This document shows, one piece after another, positions 1-8,184 of a DNA stretch of 64,000 nt. Made by a program: the position numbers and the translations under genes. The notes under the pieces are model-generated. The model saw only the letters and a list, made by a program, of their open reading frames with translations, searched no databases and had not been told where the DNA came from. The DNA is from CAYPHY01 sp964410625 (GTDB lineage: Bacteria > Chloroflexota > Anaerolineae > Promineifilales > Promineifilaceae): NCBI GenBank assembly GCA_964410625.1, contig CAYPHY010000010.1, positions 1-64,000 on the forward strand, read 5' to 3'. Positions within the stretch are counted from its first letter, which is position 1; each line of letters begins with the position of its first letter.

Positions 1-43
1 GTGGACGCTGGCTGGCTTCGTGGGGTCGGTGAGTGTCTGGCAT
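1..43 (-). CDS. partial CDS, first 14 codons only
   Basis: An ATG at 43 read leftwards opens a frame that stays open to the window edge and would start MPDTHRPHEASQRP. GGAG lies six bases upstream of the ATG, a good ribosome binding site. It is the next leftward gene after the surface-protein block. Too little is visible to name a product. Confidence 0.4.
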   Translation of the reverse strand, partial: MPDTHRPHEASQRP

Positions 44-76
44 GATATTCTCCTTTTTTGCTATGCGATGGGGGAC

Positions 77-108
77 AAAAAAAGGAGCCAGGTGTTTGCC
101 TAGCTCCT
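77..108 (-). terminator. hairpin followed by T tract, leftward
   Basis: Read on the minus strand, AGGAGC pairs with GCTCCT across a 14-base loop and is followed by seven T. This is an intrinsic-terminator shape between the stop at 447 and the ATG at 43. It could end the leftward transcript or act as a leader hairpin of the gene at 43. A similar hairpin with the same GGAGC arm lies at 3369-3403. Confidence 0.5.
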
Positions 109-210
109 CTCTGGTGACATTATAATTTTGGTGTTTTTGCTTGTCAACTTTGGAAGGATGAGGGCTGAGGGTTGAAGGATGAAAAAGTGTTTCTTTCATC
201 CTTTCTAATT

Positions 211-355
211 ACACTGTTTCAAAGGTTTTAACAATTGTCATTCTGAACGGAGTGAAGAATCCCTTGCAACCTCCTGTACCAGAAATGTACTAGGGATTCC
301 TCGCTCCGAAGACTCCGCTCGGAATGACAGTTGGGTTACTTTTGAAACAATGTAC
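211..355. repeat. long imperfect inverted repeat, MITE/REP-like
   Basis: The outer arms (ACACTGTTTCAAAG and its imperfect complement ending near 355) enclose inner arms reading TGTCATTCTGAACGGAG and, on the other side, CTCGGAATGACA. The centre has AGAATCCC facing GGGATTC. No open reading frame lies inside. The GTCATTCTGA / GGAATGACA pair resembles dispersed hairpins seen in other bacterial genomes; I cannot name the family. Confidence 0.6.
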
Positions 356-446
356 TAATGGTTAATGGTCAATTGTTAACGGTTAATGGTTAACGGTGGA
401 TTTTCCATTAACCATTAACCATTAACCGTTGACCGTTAACCATTAT
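356..446. repeat. STRR-like hairpin, unit close to GGTTAATG
   Basis: The left arm is a tandem run of variants of GGTTAATG / GGTTAACG, and the right arm (from about 404) carries the complementary CCATTAAC units. The whole tract folds on itself and ends exactly at the stop codon of the gene at 447. It probably acts as a 3' transcript end or stabiliser. It belongs to the hairpin class described under findings. Confidence 0.65.
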
Positions 447-3275
447 TTAAGGCAGGTCGCCGGCCACATGCAATCCATCCACTTTTTGGTTCAGGCCGTT
501 GGCCGGTGCGCTGAAGAAGGGGCCGCTGAACTCGTTCGTGATGGTGTCGTACTGATACATCTCAGAGTGGCTGCCAGATGCGCCGCCGACGTTGAACGCC
601 CCTGCGGTGGTGAAGTAGAGCTGCGAACCGCCAGGGAAGGCGGAGAGGCTGAAGGTGCTGTTTTTCGGCATCCCTTCGGCCGAGCCATCCAGCACCAGCG
701 TCCAGAAGCCACTGGTCGCCTCACCGGTGTTGGTGGCGCAGAAGCCGAGGACATCCTCCCCCTGGAAACTGATGTTGCCACCGCCAAAGGCAGGGACTTT
801 GCCTGTGCCAAAGGTGCTGACCAGCAGGTAGGCGCTGCAAGCCCCGCCAAACTGGTCGGGGGCGGCCGAACCGTCGAGCACTTCCAGCCCATCCAGCTTT
901 TCGGCCGTTGTCGTCAGCCCGACATCAGAGCCATCGAAGAAGAAGCTGAAGCCGCTTCCGTCGTAGTGGAGGATGTCGTGGCCGAAGACGTTGCCGAGGT
1001 TGGCGGTCTTTATCTTGTTTTCGAAGAAGGAGAGATAAATATCGTCGGCCGCATTGACATGAATCGCATTCAAATTATGCTTGGCGGTCAGCCCGGCCGC
1101 GCTGCCGTCGAAGAACAGCGACCATGTGCCATCGGTGAATCGCAGGATGTCGCTCTGGTCGAATGCGCCGACGCCGGCGACGTTGCCGGGGGCATCGGTG
1201 GAGAGGAAGAAGGCGGGGTGTTCGCCCTGCCGTTCAAACGCACCGGCATCACATTCGTTGCCTGAACCCAGCCCATTGCCGTCTACACTGCGTGGTGCGC
1301 CGCGCTGGTCGAGGCCATTGGTCGGCGCGGGCGTGCAAGCGGCGCTGGGGGCAAAGTCAATCGCCGGGCTGCCGATGGGCAGGGCGTGGGTCTGCGTCGG
1401 GCCGCCGTTGCTGGCCAGGGTGGTGTTGAGGATGGCGGTCAACGCTGTGTTGTCCGTGCTGTCGGAACTGGCATCGAAATCGCTGACTCCAGGGGTAAAG
1501 TCATAAAATGCATCGTCGGAATGGACGTCGCCGTGTCCCAGAATGTTATAATTGTCGGCATAGATGTCGCCCTGGTCGTTGGCTATCTCCTGGCCTTCGT
1601 TTCCGGCCGAGTTGCCGCTGACGATGCTGCGGTTCAAGTAGATCGTGCCGCTATTGTACAGGCCACCGCCATCGTCGTTGACGGCCGTGTTGCCGGTGAT
1701 CGTGCTGTTGGTGATCGTTGTTATGCTGCCACTATCCACGTATACACCACCACCGTACTCTTGCGTTGTATTACCGCTAATCGTGCTGTTGGTGATCGTC
1801 GTTGGATTGCCTCTGGTGAATACACCGCCGCCCTCAAGATGGGCCTTGTTGCCGCTGATCGTGCTGCCGATGATGGTCAGCGCGTAGCTACGGTGGAACA
1901 AACCGCCCCCTTCAAAGCCGCCGCTTTCATTTCCACTGATCGTGCTGTCGGTGATCGTCACAACGGTGCTGGAGGAAAACACACCACCCCCGCGATATTC
2001 GGCGTAATTGTCGCGGATGACGCTGCGATTAATGTGCAGTTCGCCGCCGTCGCTGTTCACCGCGCCGCCATAGATGGAAGACGTGTTATGGTGCAGTGTA
2101 CTGTAATTGAGCAGCACATAGCCATTGCTATAGACTGCACCGCCACCATGACCGCTACCAGTGACCTCGTTCTGGGTGAGCGTACTGTGGTGGATTTCGA
2201 GTCGGCCGTAATGAGTGTTGTATATCGCTCCGCCTTCGCTCCCCGCCTTGTTGCCGGTGAAGATGCTATTATTGATCGTCACCTCGCCCATTTTGTTGAG
2301 AAAGTTGTCGTCCCCTTCGTTATAAATCGCGCCCCCTCCTCGAGAGGCTGTGTTGTCGCTGAAGGTGCTGTCGGTGATCGTGACAGTGGCGGCAAAATTA
2401 TATAAACCACCACCATAGTGGCTACCATATAAGCCGGCGGTGTTGTTTGTTATCGTACTGCCGCTGATTGAAGCCGTTTCATAGCGGATGTGGATTCCTC
2501 CGCCGTCGGTGGCGTAGTTGTCCTCAATGGTGCTGTTGCTGAGCGTCAGCTGGCTATCGATACTGAAAATTCCTCCGCCTCGCCCTTGGGCAGTGCTATC
2601 GCTGATGGTACTGTTATTGATCGTCAGCTCGCCGCCATTGATATAGATGCCACCACCATCAGCGGCCGAATGGCCGCCGCTGATGGTCACATTGTTGAGT
2701 GTCAGTGCCGCAGTATGATAGACGGAGAGGATGCGGAACTGGTCGAGATCGGCCGTGTCGCGGCGAATGGTCGAACCATTGCCCTGGATGGTGATATCAC
2801 TGGTGATTTGTGGCAGGCCGGTGTTGCTGCCATTATAGTAGCCATGAGCGGCCGTCAGTGTGAATACGCCATTAGCCGGTAGTTTGATCGTATCCGCTCC
2901 GGCGCCACCGGGCTTACAGTCATTATAAGTAGCCGCGCCATTGTTGGCGTTGATGATCGCCTCGATCAGTGAACAACGGTTGTTGTCGTTGATCTCCACC
3001 TCGCCGTTGACAACGGTGATGGTGGCGGCGTGGGCGGCCGGCGCGCGGCCGAGCGCGAGCAGGAGGGCGGCCCCGGCGAGGGAAACAGCCGCCTTGCGGC
3101 CGAGCCGCCGTTGCCAGCCACGCGGCAGAGCGCGCAGATGGGCATAGCGGGTAAGAAAGCGCGACCATAGTTTGCTTTGCGGCCGCAGCAAGATGGTTGC
3201 CAGGAAGCGGCCGTGTGGGGCGGCCGTTGTTTTGTCGCTTTTATCAGATGAGTGAGATGACGCATCCGGTTGCAT
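447..3275 (-). CDS. secreted CSLREA / beta-helix protein with C-terminal FDGS module
   Basis: Predicted 942-residue surface protein. A basic N-terminal stretch precedes a hydrophobic signal segment cleaved after AHA near residue 83. A CSLREA-type motif (CSLIEAIINANN, about 101) follows. Residues about 150-560 are right-handed beta-helix turns of the form ITNSTISGN with GGG(I/L) corners. A choice-of-anchor-Q-like segment (GSPAID, DQRG, CDAGAFE; about 615-690) follows. The last 254 residues are the FDGS module shared with the next three genes, with three LFFDGS/VLDGS motifs and a C-terminal GDLP. I chose the ATG at 3275 because GGAGG lies five bases upstream; a GTG at 3287 is also in frame. It is last of the four module-bearing leftward genes. 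The role is unknown; adhesion or cell-surface display is inference. Confidence 0.85.
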   Translation of the reverse strand: MQPDASSHSSDKSDKTTAAPHGRFLATILLRPQSKLWSRFLTRYAHLRALPRGWQRRLGRKAAVSLAGAALLLALGRAPAAHAATITVVNGEVEINDNNRCSLIEAIINANNGAATYNDCKPGGAGADTIKLPANGVFTLTAAHGYYNGSNTGLPQITSDITIQGNGSTIRRDTADLDQFRILSVYHTAALTLNNVTISGGHSAADGGGIYINGGELTINNSTISDSTAQGRGGGIFSIDSQLTLSNSTIEDNYATDGGGIHIRYETASISGSTITNNTAGLYGSHYGGGLYNFAATVTITDSTFSDNTASRGGGAIYNEGDDNFLNKMGEVTINNSIFTGNKAGSEGGAIYNTHYGRLEIHHSTLTQNEVTGSGHGGGAVYSNGYVLLNYSTLHHNTSSIYGGAVNSDGGELHINRSVIRDNYAEYRGGGVFSSSTVVTITDSTISGNESGGFEGGGLFHRSYALTIIGSTISGNKAHLEGGGVFTRGNPTTITNSTISGNTTQEYGGGVYVDSGSITTITNSTITGNTAVNDDGGGLYNSGTIYLNRSIVSGNSAGNEGQEIANDQGDIYADNYNILGHGDVHSDDAFYDFTPGVSDFDASSDSTDNTALTAILNTTLASNGGPTQTHALPIGSPAIDFAPSAACTPAPTNGLDQRGAPRSVDGNGLGSGNECDAGAFERQGEHPAFFLSTDAPGNVAGVGAFDQSDILRFTDGTWSLFFDGSAAGLTAKHNLNAIHVNAADDIYLSFFENKIKTANLGNVFGHDILHYDGSGFSFFFDGSDVGLTTTAEKLDGLEVLDGSAAPDQFGGACSAYLLVSTFGTGKVPAFGGGNISFQGEDVLGFCATNTGEATSGFWTLVLDGSAEGMPKNSTFSLSAFPGGSQLYFTTAGAFNVGGASGSHSEMYQYDTITNEFSGPFFSAPANGLNQKVDGLHVAGDLP

Positions 3276-3368
3276 AGTAACCTCCACTGGAACTAAGGAA
3301 AAATATATTATTTTAGTAGCTGATTTTACTGGTATTTATGTATATTCGACTTGAGTCAATGGCTACAC

Positions 3369-3403
3369 AAAAAAGGAGCAGTCCGTTAGCGGCCCTGCTC
3401 CTT
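3369..3403 (-). terminator. hairpin with T tract between two surface-protein genes
   Basis: On the minus strand a nine-base stem (AAGGAGCAG with CTGCTCCTT) is followed by six T. It sits about 220 bases after the stop of the gene at 3625 and 95 bases before the ATG at 3275. It could terminate the upstream transcript or sit in the leader of the downstream gene. The GGAGC arm and T tract match the hairpin at 77-108. Confidence 0.55.
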
Positions 3404-3474
3404 CCATGAGGAAATTTTACCAGGGAAAGAAAATTCGCGCTATAGGAAAATCGGGGCAAATAGAGGGAAGGGTT

Positions 3475-3630
3475 AGGGATGAAGGATGAAGGATGAAGGA
3501 TGAAGGATGAAGGATGAGGGATGAAGGATGAAGAGGTGACCGGGTGACAGGGTGACAGGGTGACAAGGCGACTCAGCGAATCCCCATTCACCCATTCACC
3601 CAGTCACCTTGTCACCTTGTCGCCTCAAGG
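3475..3630. repeat. STRR-like tract: GATGAAG and GGTGACA units with complementary arm
   Basis: About seven copies of GATGAAG/GATGAGG are followed by three to four of GGTGACAG. After a 25-base spacer come CATTCACC and GTCACCTT units that pair with the second set. The right end includes the TGA stop of the gene at 3625, so the tract defines where that gene ends. No gene lies in the 349 bases 3276-3624 apart from this tract and the hairpin at 3369. Confidence 0.7.
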
Positions 3631-6114
3631 TAGGTTGCCTGCAACGTGGAGGGCGTTGACTTTCTGGGTTAGACCGTTGGTGGATGCGCTGAAGTGGGGG
3701 CCGCTGAATTGTTGGCTGCCAACATCATAGCGATAGACCATGGAGTGGCCGCCGACGGCCGGTGGAACATTAAAGACATCCTTGGTGGTGAAGTACAAAA
3801 CAGAGGCATCTTCATCGGCCGAGAGGCTAAAGGTGCTGTTCTTTGGCATCCCGACGGCCGAGCCATCCAAGACCAGATGCCAGAATCCAGCCGTCTCCGT
3901 GCCGGTGTTGGTGGCGCAAAAGCCGAGGACATCCTCGCCCTGGAAGTTGAGCGAACCACCGCCAGCGGCCGGGACCTTCCCCTCGCCAAAGGTGCTGACC
4001 AGCAGGTAGGCTGCGCAGCTACCGCCGCCGGGGAGATTGTTGTCGTCGGCGACAAGATGGAGTCCATCCAGCTTTTCGCTGACTGTGGTTAGCCCTACAT
4101 CGGAGCCATCAAAGACGAAGCTAAAGCTATTGCCGTCGTAGTGGATGATGTCATGGCCGAAGACGTTGCCTAGGCCAGCGGTGCTGATCTTGTTTTGGAA
4201 GAAGCTGAGGTAAAGGTCGTCGGCCGCGTTGATGTGGATTCCATTGATGTCGTGGTTGGCGGTCAATCCTGCGGCGCTGCCGTCGAAGAATAGCGACCAG
4301 TTTCCCGTTCCCCCTTTTTGCAAGATATCTTCTGTGCCAAAGGGAACGCTATTGCTGGTTACGCCAGGAGTTTCGGCCGAGAGATAGATAGTAGTTGATG
4401 GCGGGATATTGGTTGCCGTGCTGGTTGGCGTGGAGGTAGGCGTATCAGTCGACGTGGAGGTAGGTGTGTCAGTTGGCGTAGAGGTAGGCGTGTCAGTCGG
4501 CATGGAGGTAGGTGTGTCAGTTGGCGTAGAGGTAGGCATGTCAGTCGGCGTTGCCGTTGGTGTTTCGGTTGGTATATCGGTTGCGGTAGGCGTTGGTGTG
4601 TCCTGGGAGTCCTGTGACTCGAAGGCGCCAATGTCACACTCGTTGTCTGATGCGCTACCCTTGCCATTGATGTTGCGCGGCTCGCCGCGTTGGTCCTGGT
4701 TGTTAACCGGCTCGGTGGCACAGGCGGCACTGGGCGCGCCGTCAATGGCTGGACTGTTTTCCACCAGGGCATGGGTATCGGTTGTCCCACCATTATTTCC
4801 CAGCATTATATCAAGAATGTCGCCCAGGGAGGTAGGTAAGTTTCCATCAATGGTGGCAATGATGTCGGTGTCACCATAATAATTAGGATCGAGGTAGTAA
4901 AACGCCTGTTCTTTGTCGAGACCGCTATGGCCGAGCAGGTTATAGTTGTTGGCGTAAATGGTGCCGCCGTTGTCGAAGATTTCTGCTCCTTCTGATGCGG
5001 CCATGTTGCCACTGACAATCGTTCGATTGAGGATGATACCCCCTTCATGATGCCAGTTGAAAAGTCCTCCGCCATAATATTTCGCTTCGTTGCCGGTGAC
5101 CGTGCTATTGGTGATGATCGTCGTGCCGAAGATGTTCACCACACCGCCGCCATAATCGCCACCATCATTACCGCTAATGGTGCTATTGACGACTATCATT
5201 TCACCATCATCATTATAGAGGCCACCACCCTCATAGCCAGCGCGGTTGTCACTGATGGTACTGTGGGTGATGGTCAGCGTGCCATATTCATTATAGACGC
5301 CACCGCCCTGGCTGTTGGCACGGTTGCCAGTGATGGTAGTGTGGGTGATCAACATGGTGGCGTTGTTGGCGACTGCGCCGCCACTGTAGCCTTCGTTATC
5401 GGTCAAGAGGCTGTTGTTGATCTCCATGATGCCGTTGTTATAGATGGCGCCACCACGCACCACGTCATTGGTACTGATTTTGCCACCTTGCAAGGTGACA
5501 TTGTTGAGCGTTAGAGCGCCGCTGCTGCCAACGGCAAAGAGGCGGAATTCGGGTGTGCCGCCGCTGGTGTCGCGTTCGATGGTATGGCCGTTGCCCTCAA
5601 TGATGATCTCGCTTTCTATCAGCGGCAGACCGGTGTCGCTGTAGTAGTAGTAGCCAGCGACGGAGGAGAGAAGTACGTCATCAAGCAGGTTAATCGTATC
5701 TAGCCCATCTTCGCCCGCGTCGCAGCCATTGACGGTCGTATCCGTATTGGCCGCGCGAATGGCATCGGCCAGCGTACAGCTGATGCCGTCTACGTCAATG
5801 GGGGCAGCATGGGCGATCTGGTTGCTAATTAGCGCACCACCCAGCGCAAATAGCAGGGCGGTTCCAGTAAGAGTAGCGGCCGTGCGGCGTGTGAGGCGGC
5901 GACGCAGACGGCGTGGTAAGGCGCGTAGTTGCTGATAATTGAGAGCGAGGCGTGACAATAGCCCTTTGCGGCGCAAGAGCAGGGTTGCCAGCCAGCCATG
6001 ATTGGTGGTGCGGCCGGTTTGTCGGCCGTCGTCTGGCTGATTATTGTCGTGGTTGTTTGGGTTGTTGGGGTTGTTGTGACTGTTTCGGGCGTTTGGGTGA
6101 CTTGGCAATGTCAT
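3625..6114 (-). CDS. secreted CSLREA / beta-helix protein with TP-rich linker and FDGS module
   Basis: Predicted 829 residues. An Asn-rich start (NNPNNPNNHDNN) leads into a basic region and signal segment strikingly like that of the neighbour at 447 (RALPRRLRRRLTRR then ALLFALGGALI). A CSLREA-like motif (CTLADAIRAAN), beta-helix turns with GGG corners, and a choice-of-anchor-Q-like segment (NSPAID, DQRGEPR, CDIGAFE) follow. A Thr/Pro-rich linker of TSTPTDTP units then joins the C-terminal FDGS module of about 250 residues ending GNLP. Start: ATG at 6114 with GGAG six bases upstream. An upstream in-frame extension to 6252 has no good ribosome site and was rejected. Same architecture as the gene at 447, so the pair probably arose by duplication. 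The function beyond secretion is not known. Confidence 0.85.
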   Translation of the reverse strand: MTLPSHPNARNSHNNPNNPNNHDNNQPDDGRQTGRTTNHGWLATLLLRRKGLLSRLALNYQQLRALPRRLRRRLTRRTAATLTGTALLFALGGALISNQIAHAAPIDVDGISCTLADAIRAANTDTTVNGCDAGEDGLDTINLLDDVLLSSVAGYYYYSDTGLPLIESEIIIEGNGHTIERDTSGGTPEFRLFAVGSSGALTLNNVTLQGGKISTNDVVRGGAIYNNGIMEINNSLLTDNEGYSGGAVANNATMLITHTTITGNRANSQGGGVYNEYGTLTITHSTISDNRAGYEGGGLYNDDGEMIVVNSTISGNDGGDYGGGVVNIFGTTIITNSTVTGNEAKYYGGGLFNWHHEGGIILNRTIVSGNMAASEGAEIFDNGGTIYANNYNLLGHSGLDKEQAFYYLDPNYYGDTDIIATIDGNLPTSLGDILDIMLGNNGGTTDTHALVENSPAIDGAPSAACATEPVNNQDQRGEPRNINGKGSASDNECDIGAFESQDSQDTPTPTATDIPTETPTATPTDMPTSTPTDTPTSMPTDTPTSTPTDTPTSTSTDTPTSTPTSTATNIPPSTTIYLSAETPGVTSNSVPFGTEDILQKGGTGNWSLFFDGSAAGLTANHDINGIHINAADDLYLSFFQNKISTAGLGNVFGHDIIHYDGNSFSFVFDGSDVGLTTVSEKLDGLHLVADDNNLPGGGSCAAYLLVSTFGEGKVPAAGGGSLNFQGEDVLGFCATNTGTETAGFWHLVLDGSAVGMPKNSTFSLSADEDASVLYFTTKDVFNVPPAVGGHSMVYRYDVGSQQFSGPHFSASTNGLTQKVNALHVAGNLP

Positions 6115-6202
6115 GGCTGCTCCGTTGATAGAAACAATTTTTGATAAGATATGAGATAAAGTTTGTGATGACAAACCCCCAATGGTCCTAATGGTAAGGA
6201 AG

Positions 6203-6269
6203 CGAAGGATGAAGGATGGGCAATCTACGATTGCCAATCGCAAATTGCTCATCCCTTATCATTTGTCCT
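6203..6269. repeat. STRR-like hairpin, GGATGAAG / GGCAAT units
   Basis: GAAGGATGAAGGATGGGCAAT is faced by ATTGCTCATCCC and CATTTGTCC. It lies between the stop of the PD40 protein gene at 6274 and the start at 6114. It is a member of the variable-unit hairpin class. Confidence 0.55.
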
Positions 6270-6273
6270 TTAT

Positions 6274-8013
6274 TTAGGGAAGTTCTCCTGCGATATGCAA
6301 GCCGTTGACTTTTGAGAGCAGTCCGTTGGCCGGGGCGTCGAAGATGGGGCCGCTGAACTCCTCGGTCACGGTGTTGTATTCATAGACCATCGAGTGGCCG
6401 CCAAACGCGCTGTCTACGGCAAATACGTCAAGCGTTGTGATGTATAGCACAGAGAGGTCGCTGCTGGCGGAGAGGCTAAAGGTGCTGTTGTTGGGCATCC
6501 CTTGTGCGGAGCCATCCAGAACCATCTCCCACAATCCATCCGTATCTTCCCCTACGCTGGTGGCACAGAAGCCGAGCACGTCCTCGCCACTGAACTTGAC
6601 TCCGGGCACGCGCCCGTCGCCAAAGAAGCTGAAGAGGTAGTAGGCGTCACAGCCTGGGGGCGGATCGGCCGCCACATGCAGCGCGTCGAGCTTCTCGCTG
6701 ACCGTTGTCAGGCCGACATCTGAGCCATCGAAGACGAGGCTAAAGCTGCTGCCGTCGTAGTGGGCCATGTCATGGCCGAAGACGTTGCCGATGCCGGGGG
6801 TGCTGATCTTGTTCTGGTAGAAGCTGAGGTAAATGTCGTCGGCCGCGTTGACATGGACCCCATTCACATCGTGGCTGGTTAGTCCGGCGGTCGTGCCATC
6901 AAAGAAGTGCGACCACTGGCTACCGTCCCATTCGAGGATGTCCTCTGGGCCATAGGCAACGCCATCACTGGTGATGCCGGGGGTTTCGGCCGCTATATAT
7001 AGCGTATCCGAAACAGGCGGAGTTTCGACCAACGGTGCCCAATCGGGGCGGGTTTCGCGGGTCGCATCTGTCGTGACGTTAAAGGGAGAGCCGCTGCCAT
7101 CGGCACTTTTGATCGTGAGGTTATAGTTACTGGCAACGCTATCCGTTCCCTGTCCATAAACCAATTGCATATCATCGGGCGACCAGGCAACCCCGGCTTC
7201 AATCACCTCGTAGGTACTGGTGATGTTGGTCAAGCCGCTGCCATCGCTGACATTGATGGTGAAAACGTCGAGGATCCGGGGTTCCGAGATTTTAAACCGG
7301 ATGAAGGCGATCTGTGAACCGTCGGGTGACCAGGCAGGAGCGCGGTCAGAATAATCTGTACTTGTCAACTGCGTCAGGGTGCCGTCTTCGAGGTTCATCA
7401 CATAGATGTCGTAGCTCCCTTCGCGGTTGCTACTAAAGGCGATAAATGAACCATTGGGCGACCAGGCTGGATCCGTATCGGTTGACCCATCATTGGTGAG
7501 GTTGGTCTGCTCCGTTCCGTCGTCAGCATTCATAACGTAAATCTCAAAGTTTTCATCACGGGTGGTCGTGAAGGCGATCTTTTCGCCGTTAGGTGACCAG
7601 GTAGGATCAGCGTCGTATATCCCCGGACTATCGGTGAGGTTGGTTTGGCCACTGCCATTGGCGTTCATCACCCAGATGTCGGGTTCGTCTTCTTCATCCT
7701 GGCGGTCGAAGGCGATTTTCAGACCATCGGCCGACCAGGCGGGATTGTCGTCACCTCCAAAATCAGTAAGCTGCGATAGCTCGCTGCCATCGGGATTGAT
7801 CGAGTAGATATTTCTGATGTCTCCATCCTTTTCCTCGTCAAAGAAAGAGCGCACGAAGACAATTTTGCCATTTTCGCCAGGGAAGGCGGCGCGGACAGTG
7901 GCCGTAGCCGTAGCCTGCATCGCTAAGATGAGTGCTGCTAACAGGGGGAGGAGGAGCAGCAGCCATTTACCAGATTTCATGGTTAACTTCTTTGGTTGCG
8001 ATTTGTTGGTCAC
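6274..8013 (-). CDS. secreted TolB/PD40-type beta-propeller with FDGS module
   Basis: Predicted 579 residues. Signal peptide: basic start, then a long Leu/Ala stretch to about residue 40. Six repeats of the PD40/TolB type follow (I-Y-x-M-N-x-D-G then L-T then AWSPDGSxIAF), about residues 60-335, predicted to fold as a six-bladed propeller. The last 240 residues are the FDGS module (LEWDGSQWSHFFDG, FVFDGSDVGL-type repeats, C-terminal GELP). Start: GTG at 8013 with AGGAG about seven bases upstream. The module is the same as in the flanking genes, but here it sits on a wholly different N-terminal domain. PD40 repeats in other proteins mediate protein contacts; the ligand here is unknown. Confidence 0.85.
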   Translation of the reverse strand: MTNKSQPKKLTMKSGKWLLLLLPLLAALILAMQATATATVRAAFPGENGKIVFVRSFFDEEKDGDIRNIYSINPDGSELSQLTDFGGDDNPAWSADGLKIAFDRQDEEDEPDIWVMNANGSGQTNLTDSPGIYDADPTWSPNGEKIAFTTTRDENFEIYVMNADDGTEQTNLTNDGSTDTDPAWSPNGSFIAFSSNREGSYDIYVMNLEDGTLTQLTSTDYSDRAPAWSPDGSQIAFIRFKISEPRILDVFTINVSDGSGLTNITSTYEVIEAGVAWSPDDMQLVYGQGTDSVASNYNLTIKSADGSGSPFNVTTDATRETRPDWAPLVETPPVSDTLYIAAETPGITSDGVAYGPEDILEWDGSQWSHFFDGTTAGLTSHDVNGVHVNAADDIYLSFYQNKISTPGIGNVFGHDMAHYDGSSFSLVFDGSDVGLTTVSEKLDALHVAADPPPGCDAYYLFSFFGDGRVPGVKFSGEDVLGFCATSVGEDTDGLWEMVLDGSAQGMPNNSTFSLSASSDLSVLYITTLDVFAVDSAFGGHSMVYEYNTVTEEFSGPIFDAPANGLLSKVNGLHIAGELP

Positions 8014-8090
8014 GATTTTTCTCCTTTGAACATGCCACCGGTTGAAACCGGCGTCCGGTACAGGAAACCTGTTGGAAACAGGTTTATTGG

Positions 8091-8123
8091 CTTGTAGCGC
8101 GAGAAAACAGCCCGCGCTACAAG
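8091..8123. repeat. 11-bp perfect hairpin (CTTGTAGCGCG)
   Basis: CTTGTAGCGCG at 8091 pairs perfectly with CGCGCTACAAG ending at 8123. An adjacent smaller hairpin (AAACCTG ... CAGGTTT) lies at about 8066-8086. Both are in the 171-base gap before the PD40 gene. The GTAGCGCG motif recurs in the hairpin at 15828-15868. Confidence 0.6.
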
Positions 8124-8128
8124 AGATG

Positions 8129-8177
8129 GCTGAAGGATGAGTGAAGGCTTTCCTCCTTCATCATTCATCCTTCAGCT
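8129..8177. repeat. STRR-like hairpin, GAAGGATGA units
   Basis: GCTGAAGGATGAGTGAAGG faces CATTCATCCTTCAGC. It sits immediately after the stop codon of the gene at 8185, a 3'-end position. Confidence 0.6.
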
Positions 8178-8184
8178 TTTTCTC

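Noticed and set aside
1386..2405. Rightward open frame of 339 codons opposite the beta-helix gene
   Set aside because: It is a shadow of periodic beta-helix coding on the other strand, with no start context and no similarity to a family.
1700..2700. Regularly spaced GTGCTGTTGGTGATCGT-like repeats resembling a CRISPR array
   Set aside because: The spacing and variation follow the beta-helix coding repeats (NSTISGN) in one frame; spacers are not unique and the open frame is kept.
4409..4879. Rightward frame with many GVEVGVSVG repeats
   Set aside because: It is the antisense of the TP-rich linker in the gene at 3625.
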